From assembly GCF_035917455.1 (NCBI RefSeq), contig NZ_CP109078.1:6990001-7054000 (forward strand): a stretch of 64,000 nucleotides of DNA, in the 5' to 3' direction. Position numbers and translations under genes: made by a program. This document shows positions 1 to 8,778 of the stretch, in pieces. The notes beneath the pieces were generated by a model. That model was not told the DNA's origin. It made no database searches and worked only from the letters and a program-made list of their open reading frames with translations. The DNA is from Micromonospora sp. NBC_01796 (GTDB lineage Bacteria > Actinomycetota > Actinomycetes > Mycobacteriales > Micromonosporaceae). Numbering within the stretch: position 1 is the stretch's first letter; every line of letters starts with the position of its first letter.

Positions 1-25
1 CCTCACGTGTGGGTGCGGGTGGGGG

Positions 26-2422
26 CTACTGGCAGGCGTCGCAGGACTCGGGGTTCTCCAGCGAGCAGGCGACCGCGTCGGTGTCGACGGCGACCGGGCG
101 GTTGATGGCGACGGTGGCCTGCTGGATCCGGGTCGCGGGTCGGGACCGCAGGTAGTAGGTGGTCTTCAGCCCCGACTTCCAGGCGTACAGGTACATCGAG
201 GAGAGCTTGCCGATGTTCGGTGCGCTCATGAACAGGTTCAGCGACTGGCTCTGGTCGATGTACGGGGAACGGGCGGCGGCGAGGTCGATCAACGCCCGCT
301 GGGGCAGCTCCCACGCGGTCCGGAACAGCTCCCGTACGTCCGCCGGTAGCGACTCGATGCCCTGGACCGAACCTTCCGCCCGCCGGATCTCGGTACGGAC
401 CTGCTCGGTCCACCGGCCGAGCGCCTTGAGCTCCCGGACCAGGGCGGTGTTGATCTGGAGGAACTCCCCGGACAGGGTCTCCCGCTTGAACAGGTTGGAC
501 ACCTGCGGCTCGATGCACTCGTAACAGCCGGCGATGGAGGCGATGGTCGCCGTCGGGGCGATCGCGACCAGCAGCGAGTTGCGCAGACCGTGTGCCGCGA
601 TCCGCTGCCGTACCGCGTCCCAGCGCTGCGCCTGCGTCGGGGTCACGCCCCACAGGTCGGGCTGGAGCTGACCACGGGCCGCCCGGGTCTGCGCGTACGC
701 AGGATGCGGGCCGAACCGTTCGGCCAGGTCGGCGGAGGTTTCCAGGGCGGTCAGGTAGATCTCTTCGGAGATCCTGGTGGACAGCTCCAGCGCCGGCGCC
801 GAGTCGAACGGCATCCGGAGCGCGAAGAAGGCGTCCTGCAGGCCCATCAGGCCGAGCCCGACCGGGCGCCAGCGGGGGTTGCTCGCCGCCGCCTCGACGC
901 TCGGGTAGTAGTTGATGTCGATCACCCGGTCGAGGAAGAGCACGGCCGTACGCACCGTTTCGCGCAGTCGCTCCCAGTCGATGTCGTCGCCCGCGACGTG
1001 CGCGGCCAGGTTGATCGAGCCGAGGTTGCAGACCGCCGTCTCGCCGTCGCTGGAGACCTCGACGATCTCGGTGCAGAGGTTCGACAGGTGCACCACGTTG
1101 CCGGGCTCGGCGGTCTGGTTGCACAGCCGGTTCGACGGGTCCTTGAACGTCATCCACCCGTTGCCGGTCTGGGCCAGGGTCCGCATCATCCGCCCGTACA
1201 GGTCACGGGCCTTGACCTGGCGGACGAACCGGCCGGCGGCCTCGGCGGACCGGTAGGCGGCGTCGAACTCGTCCCCCCACAGGTCGGGCAGCTCGGGCAC
1301 CTCGGCCGGGTCGAACAGCGACCACGTCTCGTCGGCCTCGACCCGGCGCATGAACTCGTCCGGGATCCAGTTGGCCAGGTTGAGGTTGTGCGTACGCCGG
1401 GCGTCCTCACCGGTGTTGTCCCGCAGCTCGAGGAACTCCTCGATGTCCGGGTGCCACGGTTCCAGGTAGACACAGGCCGCGCCCTTGCGCCTGCCTCCCT
1501 GGTTGACCGCCGCCACGCTCGCGTCCAGCGTCCGCAGCCACGGCACGATCCCGTTCGACAGCCCGTTCGTGCCACGGATCAGCGCACCCCGGGAACGCAC
1601 CCGCGACCAGGCGATCCCGATCCCGCCGGCGAACTTCGACAGCTTCGCCACCTGGGCGTACCGGTCGTAGATCGAGTCGAGTTCGTCGCGGGGCGAGTCG
1701 ACCAGGAAGCAGGACGACATCTGGGTGTGCGCGGTGCCGGAGTTGAACAGCGTCGGGGAACTCGGCAGGTAGGCGAGAGACGACATCAGCCGGTAGAACC
1801 CGATCGCCTCACCCGGCGTACGGGACAGGCCGCAGGCGACCCGCAGCAGCCAGTACTGCGGTGTCTCCAGCACCAGCCGGCCGGTCGGGTGCCGCAGCAG
1901 ATAGCGGTCGTGGACCGTACGCAGTCCGAAGTACTCGAACCGCAGGTCGGCGGTGGGGTCGATGGCGTCGTCGAGCTTGCGGGCGTTGACCGCGACGAAC
2001 TGCGCCGTGTCGTCGCCGATCAGCCCGAGTTCGTGGCCGAGGCGGATCGCCTGGCTGAACGACGCGATGCCCTGGCCGCGTACCTCCTTGTCGACGTATC
2101 CGGCCAGGAGTCGGGCCGCGAGCCGGGAGTACTGGGGTTCCTCGCCGATCATCTCGGCGGCGGTCTGGATCGACAACCGGTCCAGTTCGGCCGTGGTCGC
2201 CCCGTCGTAGAGTCCGCTGATCGTCCGGGTCGCCACCCGCAGCGGGTCGATGTCGTCGAGGTCGTCCGCCCAGCGCTCCACCGCCCGGACGATCTTGTTC
2301 ACGTCGACCGGCTCGAGCGCGCCGTTGCGCTTGCGCACCTGCATCTGCGTACGCCGCTGTCCCGGCGCGGGCGGATCGCCGTCCGCCGTCGTGCCGTCCG
2401 GCATCAACTCTGTGACCGTCAC
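26..2422 (-). CDS. nrdA: Class I ribonucleoside-diphosphate reductase, alpha subunit
   Basis: Reduces ribonucleotides to deoxyribonucleotides together with a diiron beta subunit, expected just beyond the left edge. The 798-residue protein begins with an ATP-cone (QVRKRNGALEPVDVNKIV), the allosteric activity domain. The redox and radical cysteines are visible: C238 (SSCFLVDS), C450 in NLCTE, which also holds the catalytic Asn and Glu, and C465 (CNLGSIN). The Tyr pair of the radical path is in KTTYYLRSR, and the tail ends in the CDAC dithiol used for re-reduction. I chose the GTG at 2422 because GAGGAG lies seven bases ahead; an in-frame extension to 2542 would run towards the riboswitch and lacks family features. 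The upstream riboswitch and NrdR-type boxes mark it as the B12-independent enzyme, shut off when B12 is present. Family and reaction are certain; the exact subclass is not. Confidence 0.96.
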   Translation of the reverse strand: MTVTELMPDGTTADGDPPAPGQRRTQMQVRKRNGALEPVDVNKIVRAVERWADDLDDIDPLRVATRTISGLYDGATTAELDRLSIQTAAEMIGEEPQYSRLAARLLAGYVDKEVRGQGIASFSQAIRLGHELGLIGDDTAQFVAVNARKLDDAIDPTADLRFEYFGLRTVHDRYLLRHPTGRLVLETPQYWLLRVACGLSRTPGEAIGFYRLMSSLAYLPSSPTLFNSGTAHTQMSSCFLVDSPRDELDSIYDRYAQVAKLSKFAGGIGIAWSRVRSRGALIRGTNGLSNGIVPWLRTLDASVAAVNQGGRRKGAACVYLEPWHPDIEEFLELRDNTGEDARRTHNLNLANWIPDEFMRRVEADETWSLFDPAEVPELPDLWGDEFDAAYRSAEAAGRFVRQVKARDLYGRMMRTLAQTGNGWMTFKDPSNRLCNQTAEPGNVVHLSNLCTEIVEVSSDGETAVCNLGSINLAAHVAGDDIDWERLRETVRTAVLFLDRVIDINYYPSVEAAASNPRWRPVGLGLMGLQDAFFALRMPFDSAPALELSTRISEEIYLTALETSADLAERFGPHPAYAQTRAARGQLQPDLWGVTPTQAQRWDAVRQRIAAHGLRNSLLVAIAPTATIASIAGCYECIEPQVSNLFKRETLSGEFLQINTALVRELKALGRWTEQVRTEIRRAEGSVQGIESLPADVRELFRTAWELPQRALIDLAAARSPYIDQSQSLNLFMSAPNIGKLSSMYLYAWKSGLKTTYYLRSRPATRIQQATVAINRPVAVDTDAVACSLENPESCDACQ

Positions 2423-2559
2423 CTGTCGCTCCTCGTACTCGTCGCCGACGAGGTCCGGAGTGCGCGCAGGCAGGCAGGGACGCACGCGAGGGCGCGCGTC
2501 TGTGCCGTCGGCCGTCCCGCGCGGCCTCGGACCGCCGCGCACGGATGGCCGGCGCGGCG

Positions 2560-2770
2560 CGGCTGGCAGGTCTTCGGACTCATGGGCGCGGCCCCGGGAA
2601 ATCCCGTGACCCCCTACTGACCGTCGCTTCCCAGGCCACCCGGCAGAGGCCGGTTGTCTCCCAGTGCTGTGTGACGGCTGTCGTTCCCACTCACCGCTGC
2701 GGGGCAGTCCCGGACTTCCACCGGGTTCCCTCTTGCCTCAGCCGGGTTGGATGCCCGGCTGAACCAGTCG
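2560..2770 (-). promoter_or_regulatory. Cobalamin (B12) riboswitch in the nrdA leader
   Basis: Read on the minus strand, this stretch has the conserved cobalamin riboswitch elements in order: AAGAGGGAACCCGGTGGAAG, then the core GGGACTGCCCCGCAGCGGTG, an AGCACTGGGAGA-like segment matching AGCCACTG, the TGGCCTGGGAAG segment, and the 3' element GAGTCCGAAGACCTGCC. It ends about 140 bases before the nrdA start. In Streptomyces a riboswitch of this class represses class I nrdAB when B12 can support the class II enzyme; the same logic is inferred here. Boundaries are approximate. Confidence 0.93.
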
Positions 2771-2776
2771 CGGCCC

Positions 2777-2823
2777 AGACTATATATGGGGGAGGGCTGG
2801 ATACCGAACACCAGATGTCGTGT
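2777..2823 (-). promoter_or_regulatory. NrdR-box pair and nrdA promoter
   Basis: Two 16-base near-palindromes sit 31 bp apart. The distal one (2808-2823) reads ACACGACATCTGGTGT on the minus strand. The proximal one (2777-2792) reads CCCCCATATATAGTCT. Both resemble the NrdR consensus acaCwAtATaTwGtgt, and about three helical turns is the usual spacing of NrdR-box pairs. The proximal box holds the only strongly AT-rich run here (TATATAGT), a likely -10 element, so bound NrdR would block the promoter. The pair lies immediately upstream of the riboswitch. The nrdR gene itself is not in the window. Confidence 0.72.
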
Positions 2824-2971
2824 CGGTGTGTTGGTAAGTGCGGACCCGGCACCCTCCATCGAGGTTGGTCGTCCGGGGTCGGCGTACACCCGCCGCACCG
2901 TCCGTAATGGTCCCTGCCGGCACGCCGCGGCCCGGGCAGGGACCCCGGCGTACGTCACTGAGCGCTACCGG

Positions 2972-3889
2972 TCAGAGCGGGAAGGAGACGCCGGTGAGGC
3001 GTTCGCTGTCGGCCCACAGTCGCCTGCCCTCGGCGGGGTCGTCGGCGCCGCGCGGCAGGGCCACCGGTTTCGGCGTGCCGGCGGTCTGGTTGCGGGAGGC
3101 GGGGCCGATGAACGCGCCGGCGTGGACGTCGGGGCTGGTCGCGGCGTAGAGGCTGGGCCACGCGGCGCCCTCCGGCGAGCCCATCAGGAACCTCTCCATC
3201 ACCCCGCTGAGTGCCCGGAGGAGCGCACCTCGGGTGTGCTGTTGGAGGTTGGTCATGGCGGCGCCGGGGTGGATCACGACGGGGGTGATGGTCGTCCCGG
3301 TGAGGCGGCGGGCGAGTTCCCGGGTGAAGACGACGTTGGCGCGTTTGGACTTCGCGTACGCGGCCATCGGGCGGTAGCGTTCCTCGCTCATCAGGTCGGT
3401 CAGTGCCCCGCTGCGCCAGGTCGCGGCGATCGCGCTGACCGTCACGATCCGGGCCGCGGGGGAGCGCCGTAGGGCGGGCAGCACCTGGGCGGTGAGCGCG
3501 AAGTGGCCGAGGTGGTTGGTGCCGAAGGTCAGCTCGAACCCGTCCGTGGTGGTCCGGCGTTCCGGGATGTTCATCACCCCGGCGTTGTTGACCAGCAGGT
3601 CGAGGGTCTCGGTCGCGGCGATCCGCTCGGCCGCCTCCCTGACCGAGGCCAGGTCACCCAGGTCCAGGACCAGGGTTTCCAGGTCCGCCTGCGGCACCTC
3701 GGCGCGCAGCGTACGGACCGCCTCGTCGAGCCGTGCCCGGCTCCGCCCGGCCAGGATCACCCGGGTTCCGTGCCGGGCGAGGACCCGTGCCGTTTCCAGC
3801 CCGATTCCGCTGTTCGCGCCCGTGATGAGGGCGGTACGCCCGGTCTGGTCGGGGATCGCCTCGGGTGTCCAGTGAGCGTGGTTCGGCAT
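2972..3889 (-). CDS. Short-chain dehydrogenase/reductase
   Basis: A 305-residue NAD(P)-dependent oxidoreductase with a Rossmann fold. The cofactor loop TGANSGIG lies near the N terminus, followed by LVNNAG, a Ser in the VSAIAA segment and the catalytic Tyr-Lys pair in YAKSK. Overall it resembles the retinol dehydrogenase/WW-oxidoreductase-like SDRs common in actinomycetes; the substrate cannot be read. I chose the ATG at 3889 because GGAG lies upstream and the SDR fold begins soon after. It is divergent from a TetR gene 98 bases away, with operator-like palindromes between them, so it is probably that regulator's target. Confidence 0.9.
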   Translation of the reverse strand: MPNHAHWTPEAIPDQTGRTALITGANSGIGLETARVLARHGTRVILAGRSRARLDEAVRTLRAEVPQADLETLVLDLGDLASVREAAERIAATETLDLLVNNAGVMNIPERRTTTDGFELTFGTNHLGHFALTAQVLPALRRSPAARIVTVSAIAATWRSGALTDLMSEERYRPMAAYAKSKRANVVFTRELARRLTGTTITPVVIHPGAAMTNLQQHTRGALLRALSGVMERFLMGSPEGAAWPSLYAATSPDVHAGAFIGPASRNQTAGTPKPVALPRGADDPAEGRRLWADSERLTGVSFPL

Positions 3890-3907
3890 CACACCACTCC
3901 TTCGTAG

Positions 3908-3981
3908 TGAACATTCATTCAGTAAGGCGACGATATCCACGGTCGAGGCGGCTTGTCAAATGAATGTTCAGTAGGCAAGCT
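3908..3981. promoter_or_regulatory. Divergent SDR/tetR promoters with TetR-type operators
   Basis: Two copies of the same palindrome flank the region: TGAACATTCATTCA (3908-3921) and TGAATGTTCA (3961-3970). On the minus strand TTGACA (3954-3959) and TATCGT (3930-3935), 18 bases apart, form a promoter for the SDR. On the plus strand TTGTCA (3953-3958) and CAAGCT (3976-3981), 17 apart, form one for the regulator. The -35 boxes overlap, one operator lies between -35 and -10 of the regulator, and the other lies just downstream of the SDR start site. This suits autorepression plus repression of the SDR. Confidence 0.66.
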
Positions 3982-3987
3982 GGGAGC

Positions 3988-4554
3988 ATGAGTACCCGTG
4001 ACCCGGAGACCAAACGTCAGCGCCTGCTGGAGGCGGCCCTGTCGGAGTTCGCCGCGTACGGCCTGGCCGGGGCGCGGGTCGACCGGCTCGCCAAGCGGGC
4101 GGGGATCAGCGCCGGCCTCGTCTACTCGTTCTACGAGAACAAGGAGGGCCTGTTCGAGGCGGTTTTCGACGCGATCGTCGAGCAGGTGGTCGCGGGGGTC
4201 CCGATGGACGCCGACGACCTGGGCGAGTACGCCGCACGCCTCTACGACGGCGGGCTGGCCCACCCCGAGGTGATGCGGTTCGTGGCCTGGTACGAGCTGG
4301 AGCGCGGCGACTCGGCCGGCCGGCGCGCGTCCACCTCCACCGCGATGAAGCAGAAGGTCGACGCGGTGGCGGAGGCCCAGCGTCGGGGCGTCGTCACCGA
4401 CCGGTTCACCGCCGGGCAGATCCTGGCCCTGGTGCAGAACCTCGCCAACATGTGGCAGATGCAGGGCGCCGACTTCCTGGAACTCGTACCCGAGCAGACC
4501 CGGCGTACGACGATCGTGGACGCCGTACGCCGTTTGGTCGCTCCCGCCCGCTGA
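3988..4554 (+). CDS. TetR/AcrR family transcriptional regulator
   Basis: A 188-residue regulator with the TetR helix-turn-helix at about residues 8-55. The typical pattern is LLEAALSEFAAYG followed by RVDRLAKRAGISAGLVYSFY and ENKEGLFEAVF. The remainder is a helical ligand-binding and dimer domain whose ligand is unknown. The ATG at 3988 fits MSTRDPETK. The predicted -10 ends only six bases earlier, so the mRNA may be leaderless. It probably represses itself and the divergent SDR through the TGAATGTTCA palindromes. Confidence 0.9.
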   Translation: MSTRDPETKRQRLLEAALSEFAAYGLAGARVDRLAKRAGISAGLVYSFYENKEGLFEAVFDAIVEQVVAGVPMDADDLGEYAARLYDGGLAHPEVMRFVAWYELERGDSAGRRASTSTAMKQKVDAVAEAQRRGVVTDRFTAGQILALVQNLANMWQMQGADFLELVPEQTRRTTIVDAVRRLVAPAR

Positions 4555-4712
4555 CGGCTCCCGGCGGGCTCGCAGGACCGTTCGTCACCGGATTCCGGGA
4601 TCGGTGCCGTCGCCCTGTGGTACGACTGGCTGCGACGACGGATCGGTACGGGGCCGGTTGTCGCCCGAACCGGCAGCCCGGAGGCGGGCGGGAGCGTGGG
4701 AACGGGCGGCGC

Positions 4713-5873
4713 ATGACAACGGGTAGAGGCTCCACGCTGATCCGCGACCCGAGCCAACCGCAGCGGGCCACGTACGTGGAGCTCTTCTACGACCTGGTTT
4801 TCGTGTTCACCCTCGCCCGGCTCGCCGAGGCGCTGATCGAGGACCTGCACCCGCTCGGTGCGTACGAGGCGCTGATCCTCCTGCTCGCGACCTGGTGGGT
4901 GTGGTCGTACACCAACCTGGCCACGGACACGCTGGACTCGCAGCGGCCCGCCGTCCAGTTGCTGGTCATCGCGATCATGTTCGGCAGCCTGGTGATGTCG
5001 ACCGCGATACCCGACGCGTTCGACGGTCGGGGACCGCTCTTCGCCTCCGCGTACGTCGGAATCCACCTCGGCCGCAGCGTGGTGCTCGCGTTCATCCTGC
5101 GCCACCACCGGCTGCGCAACCGGCCGCTGCGCGGCATCTTCTGGTTCGGCGTCTCCGGCGTGCTCTGGTTCGTCGGCGCCTTCGTCACCGGCGGGCTGCG
5201 GGTGCTGTTCTGGACGGTGGCGCTCGCCGTGGACTACCTCGTGCCGGTGTTGCGCTGGCCCACGCCGAAGCTGGGCCGGTCACCGGCCTGGGAGTGGAAC
5301 ATGGCCGGGGAGCACCTCGCCGAGCGGTACCGGCAGTTCATGATCATCGCGCTCGGCGAGACCATCGTGATCACCGCCCGGACCTTCCGGAGCAGCGACT
5401 ACGGGTCCCAGCGCGTCTTCGCCTTCGTGACCGCGTTCGCCACCACGGTCCTGCTCTGGTGGATCTACTTCTACCGGACGAGGGAGAAGCTCGGCAGTGC
5501 CATCACCGGCTCGGCCGACCCGGGCCGGGAGACCAAGTGGGCCGGGTACGCACACCTGGTCATGGTGGCCGGCGTCGTACTCACCACGGTCGGCGACGAG
5601 CTGATCATCAGGCACCCGTACGGCCCGATGGAGGGGAGCTGGGTCGCGGTCATCATCGGCGGCCCGGTGCTGTTCCTCGTCGGTCGCACCATGCTGGGGC
5701 ACGAGGTCTTCGTGCACGTGGCCCATCCCTGGCTGGTCGGGCTCGTGGTCCTGGTCGCCATGGCACCGGCGATGATCTTCCTGGCGCCGGTCGCCGTTGC
5801 CGGCACCGTGGTGGCGGTCCTGTTCGGGATCGTGCTCACCGACGCCCTCAGCGTCCGGGAGCGGCGGAGCTGA
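4713..5873 (+). CDS. ltrA: Low temperature requirement protein A (LtrA) family membrane protein
   Basis: A 386-residue integral membrane protein with about ten hydrophobic segments. The family hallmark follows a short polar N terminus: ATYVELFYDLVFVFTLARLAE. Further family stretches are LATWWVWSYTNLATDTLD, FILRHHRLRN and ERYRQFMIIALGETIV. LtrA was named from a cold-sensitive Listeria mutant; its biochemical role is unknown, so the name should not be read as function. The ATG at 4713 places the conserved ELFYDLVF block near residue 30, as usual in the family. It follows the TetR gene on the same strand after about 160 bases and is probably separate from it. Confidence 0.88.
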   Translation: MTTGRGSTLIRDPSQPQRATYVELFYDLVFVFTLARLAEALIEDLHPLGAYEALILLLATWWVWSYTNLATDTLDSQRPAVQLLVIAIMFGSLVMSTAIPDAFDGRGPLFASAYVGIHLGRSVVLAFILRHHRLRNRPLRGIFWFGVSGVLWFVGAFVTGGLRVLFWTVALAVDYLVPVLRWPTPKLGRSPAWEWNMAGEHLAERYRQFMIIALGETIVITARTFRSSDYGSQRVFAFVTAFATTVLLWWIYFYRTREKLGSAITGSADPGRETKWAGYAHLVMVAGVVLTTVGDELIIRHPYGPMEGSWVAVIIGGPVLFLVGRTMLGHEVFVHVAHPWLVGLVVLVAMAPAMIFLAPVAVAGTVVAVLFGIVLTDALSVRERRS

Positions 5874-5929
5874 CGGACGAGCGGGACGGCCGGCTGCCGA
5901 GCGGGGTACGGCCCGGTCCCGGCCCATCC

Positions 5930-7144
5930 TCAGCCGGGCCCCGGTCGGACCGGTACGGGTTCCTGACCGTTCGACGCGTCGCGTACGAGGTTCCGTGCGT
6001 CGCTGCGGCTGATGCTGGTGGCCCGGAGCAGGTCGACGACGGCACTGCGGATCTGCCCGATCACCACCGTGCCCGACAGGTCGACCCCCTCGGCCCTGGC
6101 CCGGCCCGCGTCGCTGACCGCCCGCAGGGCCGCCCGACGCGCCTCCCGTGGCTCCCAGCCCCGGGTGAACTCGTAGTTCAGCAGGCGGATGGCCTCGCTG
6201 AGGTTCTTCACCGCCGGTGGCAGGCTGGCCGGAACCGGCTCGTTGTCCTCGATCAGGACCACGGCTCGCCGGATCAGTCCTCGGCTGTTCCACACGGCGC
6301 GGTCCATCTGCTCGACCCCGACCTGGAACTGCATCAGGGCACGGCGTCGATGCCATCGCGCGGGTGCCAGGTTGACCACCTCCTTCGCGCCCGCCAGGGC
6401 GTCGCGCAGCCGCTCCAGGTCGGTCCCGATCTCGCGCAGCCGGTCCAGTGCCGCCTCGGCGCGACCGGCGTCCCGTTCCGCCAGCGCCCGGGCGGTGCGG
6501 GACAACTGCTCGGCGAGCTCGTCCAGGGCCGGATTGGCGGCCCGTTCGACCAAACGCAGGGGACTGATCGGCAGGAGCACCACCACGACGATCAGCCCGA
6601 CCGCGCCACCGATGACCGCGTCGAGGAACCGGGGCCCCTCCAGGTCCGGCGACGACGGGGTCAGGGCGGCGATGAAAACGGCCGTACCACCGGCCTGGCT
6701 GACCAGGGTCCCGTGTCCGCTGATCACGATCGCCGTGATGATCGCGAGGGTCACCGTAAGCCCGATCTGCCACGGCCCGGTGCCGATCGCGGCGATCAGT
6801 CCGTCGCCGATGGCAATGCCCACCGCCACCCCGAGGATCAGCTCGACGGATCGCCCCAGGCGCTGCCCGATGGAGGAGGCGATGGTGCCGACCGCCGCGG
6901 CCGGGGCGAAGATCGGCGCCGGGTCACCCGCCAGTTCGTGGGCCACCAACCACGACAGGGCTGCCGCGACGCCGGCCTGGACGGCAAGGATCAGCTTGGT
7001 CTGGAGCTGACGGTAGCGGTCCCGTCCGGTCGACTCGCCCCGCCGTCGTACCTCGTCGAGCGCCCGATCGAGCCGCTGCCCCTCGGCGTCGAGGGGCAGC
7101 GTCAGCTTCCGCCCGAGGCTCCGCCTCCACCAGGTGGCGACCAT
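5930..7144 (-). CDS. FUSC-like / aromatic acid exporter family membrane protein
   Basis: A 404-residue protein with an N-terminal membrane region and a long helical cytoplasmic tail. After a basic start, about six hydrophobic segments run from roughly residue 50 to 190, including the family-like pattern AVQAGVAAALSWLVAHEL and SIGQRLGRSVELILGVAVGIAIGD. This is followed by Leu- and Arg-rich helices with coiled-coil character (ERLRDALAGAKEVV and onward). It resembles the FUSC/ArAE superfamily, of which some members are implicated in efflux of aromatic acids; no substrate can be assigned. I chose the ATG at 7144; a TTG 14 codons upstream is an alternative. It lies downstream of the chitinase on the same strand. 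Confidence 0.75.
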   Translation of the reverse strand: MVATWWRRSLGRKLTLPLDAEGQRLDRALDEVRRRGESTGRDRYRQLQTKLILAVQAGVAAALSWLVAHELAGDPAPIFAPAAAVGTIASSIGQRLGRSVELILGVAVGIAIGDGLIAAIGTGPWQIGLTVTLAIITAIVISGHGTLVSQAGGTAVFIAALTPSSPDLEGPRFLDAVIGGAVGLIVVVVLLPISPLRLVERAANPALDELAEQLSRTARALAERDAGRAEAALDRLREIGTDLERLRDALAGAKEVVNLAPARWHRRRALMQFQVGVEQMDRAVWNSRGLIRRAVVLIEDNEPVPASLPPAVKNLSEAIRLLNYEFTRGWEPREARRAALRAVSDAGRARAEGVDLSGTVVIGQIRSAVVDLLRATSISRSDARNLVRDASNGQEPVPVRPGPG

Positions 7145-7225
7145 CGGCCTGCCTAACCCGCTGCGGGGCGGCGAACCGTCGACCAACCGATACCACGCGT
7201 TCGCGTGGGGTGGTGGGCGTCGCCG

Positions 7226-8617
7226 TCAGCGGCCCTGGAGGGCCTTCACGTTGTCGCCGAACGTCCAGTTCTTCGCGCCGTCCCAGTTGATGGACCAGGT
7301 CATCAGCCCCTTGAGGCTGCCCTGGTAGCTGTTCCAGGCCTGCGACACCAGCGCGGGGGACATGTGGCCACCGCCGGCGCCCGGTTGGGCGGGCAGTCCG
7401 GGCACCTGCTTGTCGTACGGCACCCTGATGGTGGTGCCCTGGATGACCAGTCCGGTGTTCAGGCAGTTGGTCTGAGCGGTGAAGCCCTGGACCGTACCGG
7501 CGGCGTAGGAGTCACCGGAGCAGCCGTACATGCTGCCGTTGTAGTACTGCATGTTCAGCCACCACAGCCGGCCGTTGTCGGCGTACTTCTTCACGATCGG
7601 CAGGTAGGAACCCCAGATCGACCCGTACGTGACGCTGCCACCGGTGACGTACGCCGTCTCGGGCGCCATCGTGAGACCGAAGTTGGACGGCATCTGGGCG
7701 AGCACCCCGTCGATGATGCGGATGAGGTTCGCCTGCGAGGTGGAGAGCTGGTTGATGTTGCCGCTGCCGGTGAGCCCGGTCTCGATGTCGATGTCGATCC
7801 CGTCGAAGTTGTACCTCTTCAGGAGCGGTACCACGGTCGCGACGAACCGGTCGGCGACGGCGGTCGAGCTGAGGTCGATGCCGGCGGTGGCGCCACCGAT
7901 CGACATCAGGATGGTCAGGCCCGCCGCCTTGGCCTGGCACATCTCGGCCGGGGTCGCGACCTTCACGGTGGCGTCCATGCCGTCTTCCCAGAGGACCGTG
8001 CCGTCGGAGCGGATCACCGGGAACGCCGCGTTGATCACGTTGTAGCCGTGCGCCCGGATGCGGGAGTCGGTGATCGGGATCCAGCCGAGCGGCGGGTGCA
8101 CCCCGTTCGAGGCACCGTCCCAGTTCTCCCAGTACCCGTGCAGCACCTTGCCCGCCGGCCTCGACTTGACCGCACACGTTCCCGGTCCCGACGTCACCGA
8201 CGGCGTCGGCGTCGGGGTGGCCGTACGGGTCGGCGTCGGCGTCGGCGTGGTGGTGCGGGTCGGCGTCGGTGAGGGAGTCGGCGTACGGGTGGGTGTCGGC
8301 GAGGGTGTCGGGGTGCCGCCGTCGCAGGCGCCGAGATCGTGCCACAACGAGGCAGCGGCGACGGGATTCCACCCCGCACCCGCCGGTGGGGTGTGGGTCA
8401 CCAGGGACTCGTACAGGCGGCCGTTGTAGGTGACCCGGCTACCTGCCGGATAGGTGACGCCCTCCGCCCATGCCGGCGCGGAGCAGACCACGAGCACCAC
8501 GTTCGCGGGACTGCCGTCCACCTCTGCGGCGAGGCCGTTCGGCGCCGGCGCGAACCCGGTCACGATGGCTACCGCTGCGCCCGCTACCAGGGCGGTTACC
8601 TCACGTCGGAGTCTCAT
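7226..8617 (-). CDS. Secreted GH18 chitinase with CBM5/12-type chitin-binding domain
   Basis: Hydrolyses beta-1,4-N-acetylglucosamine polymers outside the cell. A 463-residue precursor: a signal peptide ending near residue 30, a carbohydrate-binding module of the CBM5/12 type at about 48-97 (WAEGVTYPAGSRVTYNGRLY, later LWHDLGAC), a Pro-Thr-Ser linker at about 99-145, and a GH18 barrel to the end. The catalytic signature DGIDIDIE is present, with the proton donor at E279. Substrate-site stretches MSIGGATAG and MTWSINWD also match bacterial ChiD/ChiC-like enzymes. The linker is built of TPTP repeats, so its DNA is locally repetitive (8200-8320). An AT-rich palindrome-like element lies 38 bases ahead of the start. 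Domain order with an N-terminal binding module is common in Streptomyces chitinases. Confidence 0.96.
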   Translation of the reverse strand: MRLRREVTALVAGAAVAIVTGFAPAPNGLAAEVDGSPANVVLVVCSAPAWAEGVTYPAGSRVTYNGRLYESLVTHTPPAGAGWNPVAAASLWHDLGACDGGTPTPSPTPTRTPTPSPTPTRTTTPTPTPTRTATPTPTPSVTSGPGTCAVKSRPAGKVLHGYWENWDGASNGVHPPLGWIPITDSRIRAHGYNVINAAFPVIRSDGTVLWEDGMDATVKVATPAEMCQAKAAGLTILMSIGGATAGIDLSSTAVADRFVATVVPLLKRYNFDGIDIDIETGLTGSGNINQLSTSQANLIRIIDGVLAQMPSNFGLTMAPETAYVTGGSVTYGSIWGSYLPIVKKYADNGRLWWLNMQYYNGSMYGCSGDSYAAGTVQGFTAQTNCLNTGLVIQGTTIRVPYDKQVPGLPAQPGAGGGHMSPALVSQAWNSYQGSLKGLMTWSINWDGAKNWTFGDNVKALQGR

Positions 8618-8654
8618 GGCACCCCACCTCGTCGATGGGCAGGAAGCCTATCAG

Positions 8655-8668
8655 TTAAGTTTCTTCAA
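8655..8668 (-). promoter_or_regulatory. AT-rich imperfect palindrome upstream of the chitinase
   Basis: TTGAAGAAACTTAA on the minus strand, an imperfect inverted repeat in otherwise GC-rich DNA, lies 38 bases before the chitinase ATG. Its GAAACTT core recalls the AT-rich operators found ahead of secreted glycoside hydrolases in actinomycetes, but I cannot name the regulator. Confidence 0.4.
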
Positions 8669-8778
8669 TGTAACTGTCTCGATGTCGTGGTGGGGTCGTA
8701 CGCGTCGGTGCGGCGGTCGGGCGCCGAGCTGCCGGTGGACAGCGCGGGCCCGACCGCCGCCGGCCGGCTCCGGTTCTG

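Noticed and set aside
590-2620. A long plus-strand open frame opposite nrdA
   Set aside because: Shadow of nrdA; the translation is Arg/Gly/Val-rich with no domain, and it runs through the riboswitch.
8200-8320. Short tandem DNA repeats resembling a CRISPR or satellite
   Set aside because: They encode the Thr-Pro linker of the chitinase in frame; there are no spacers of regular length.
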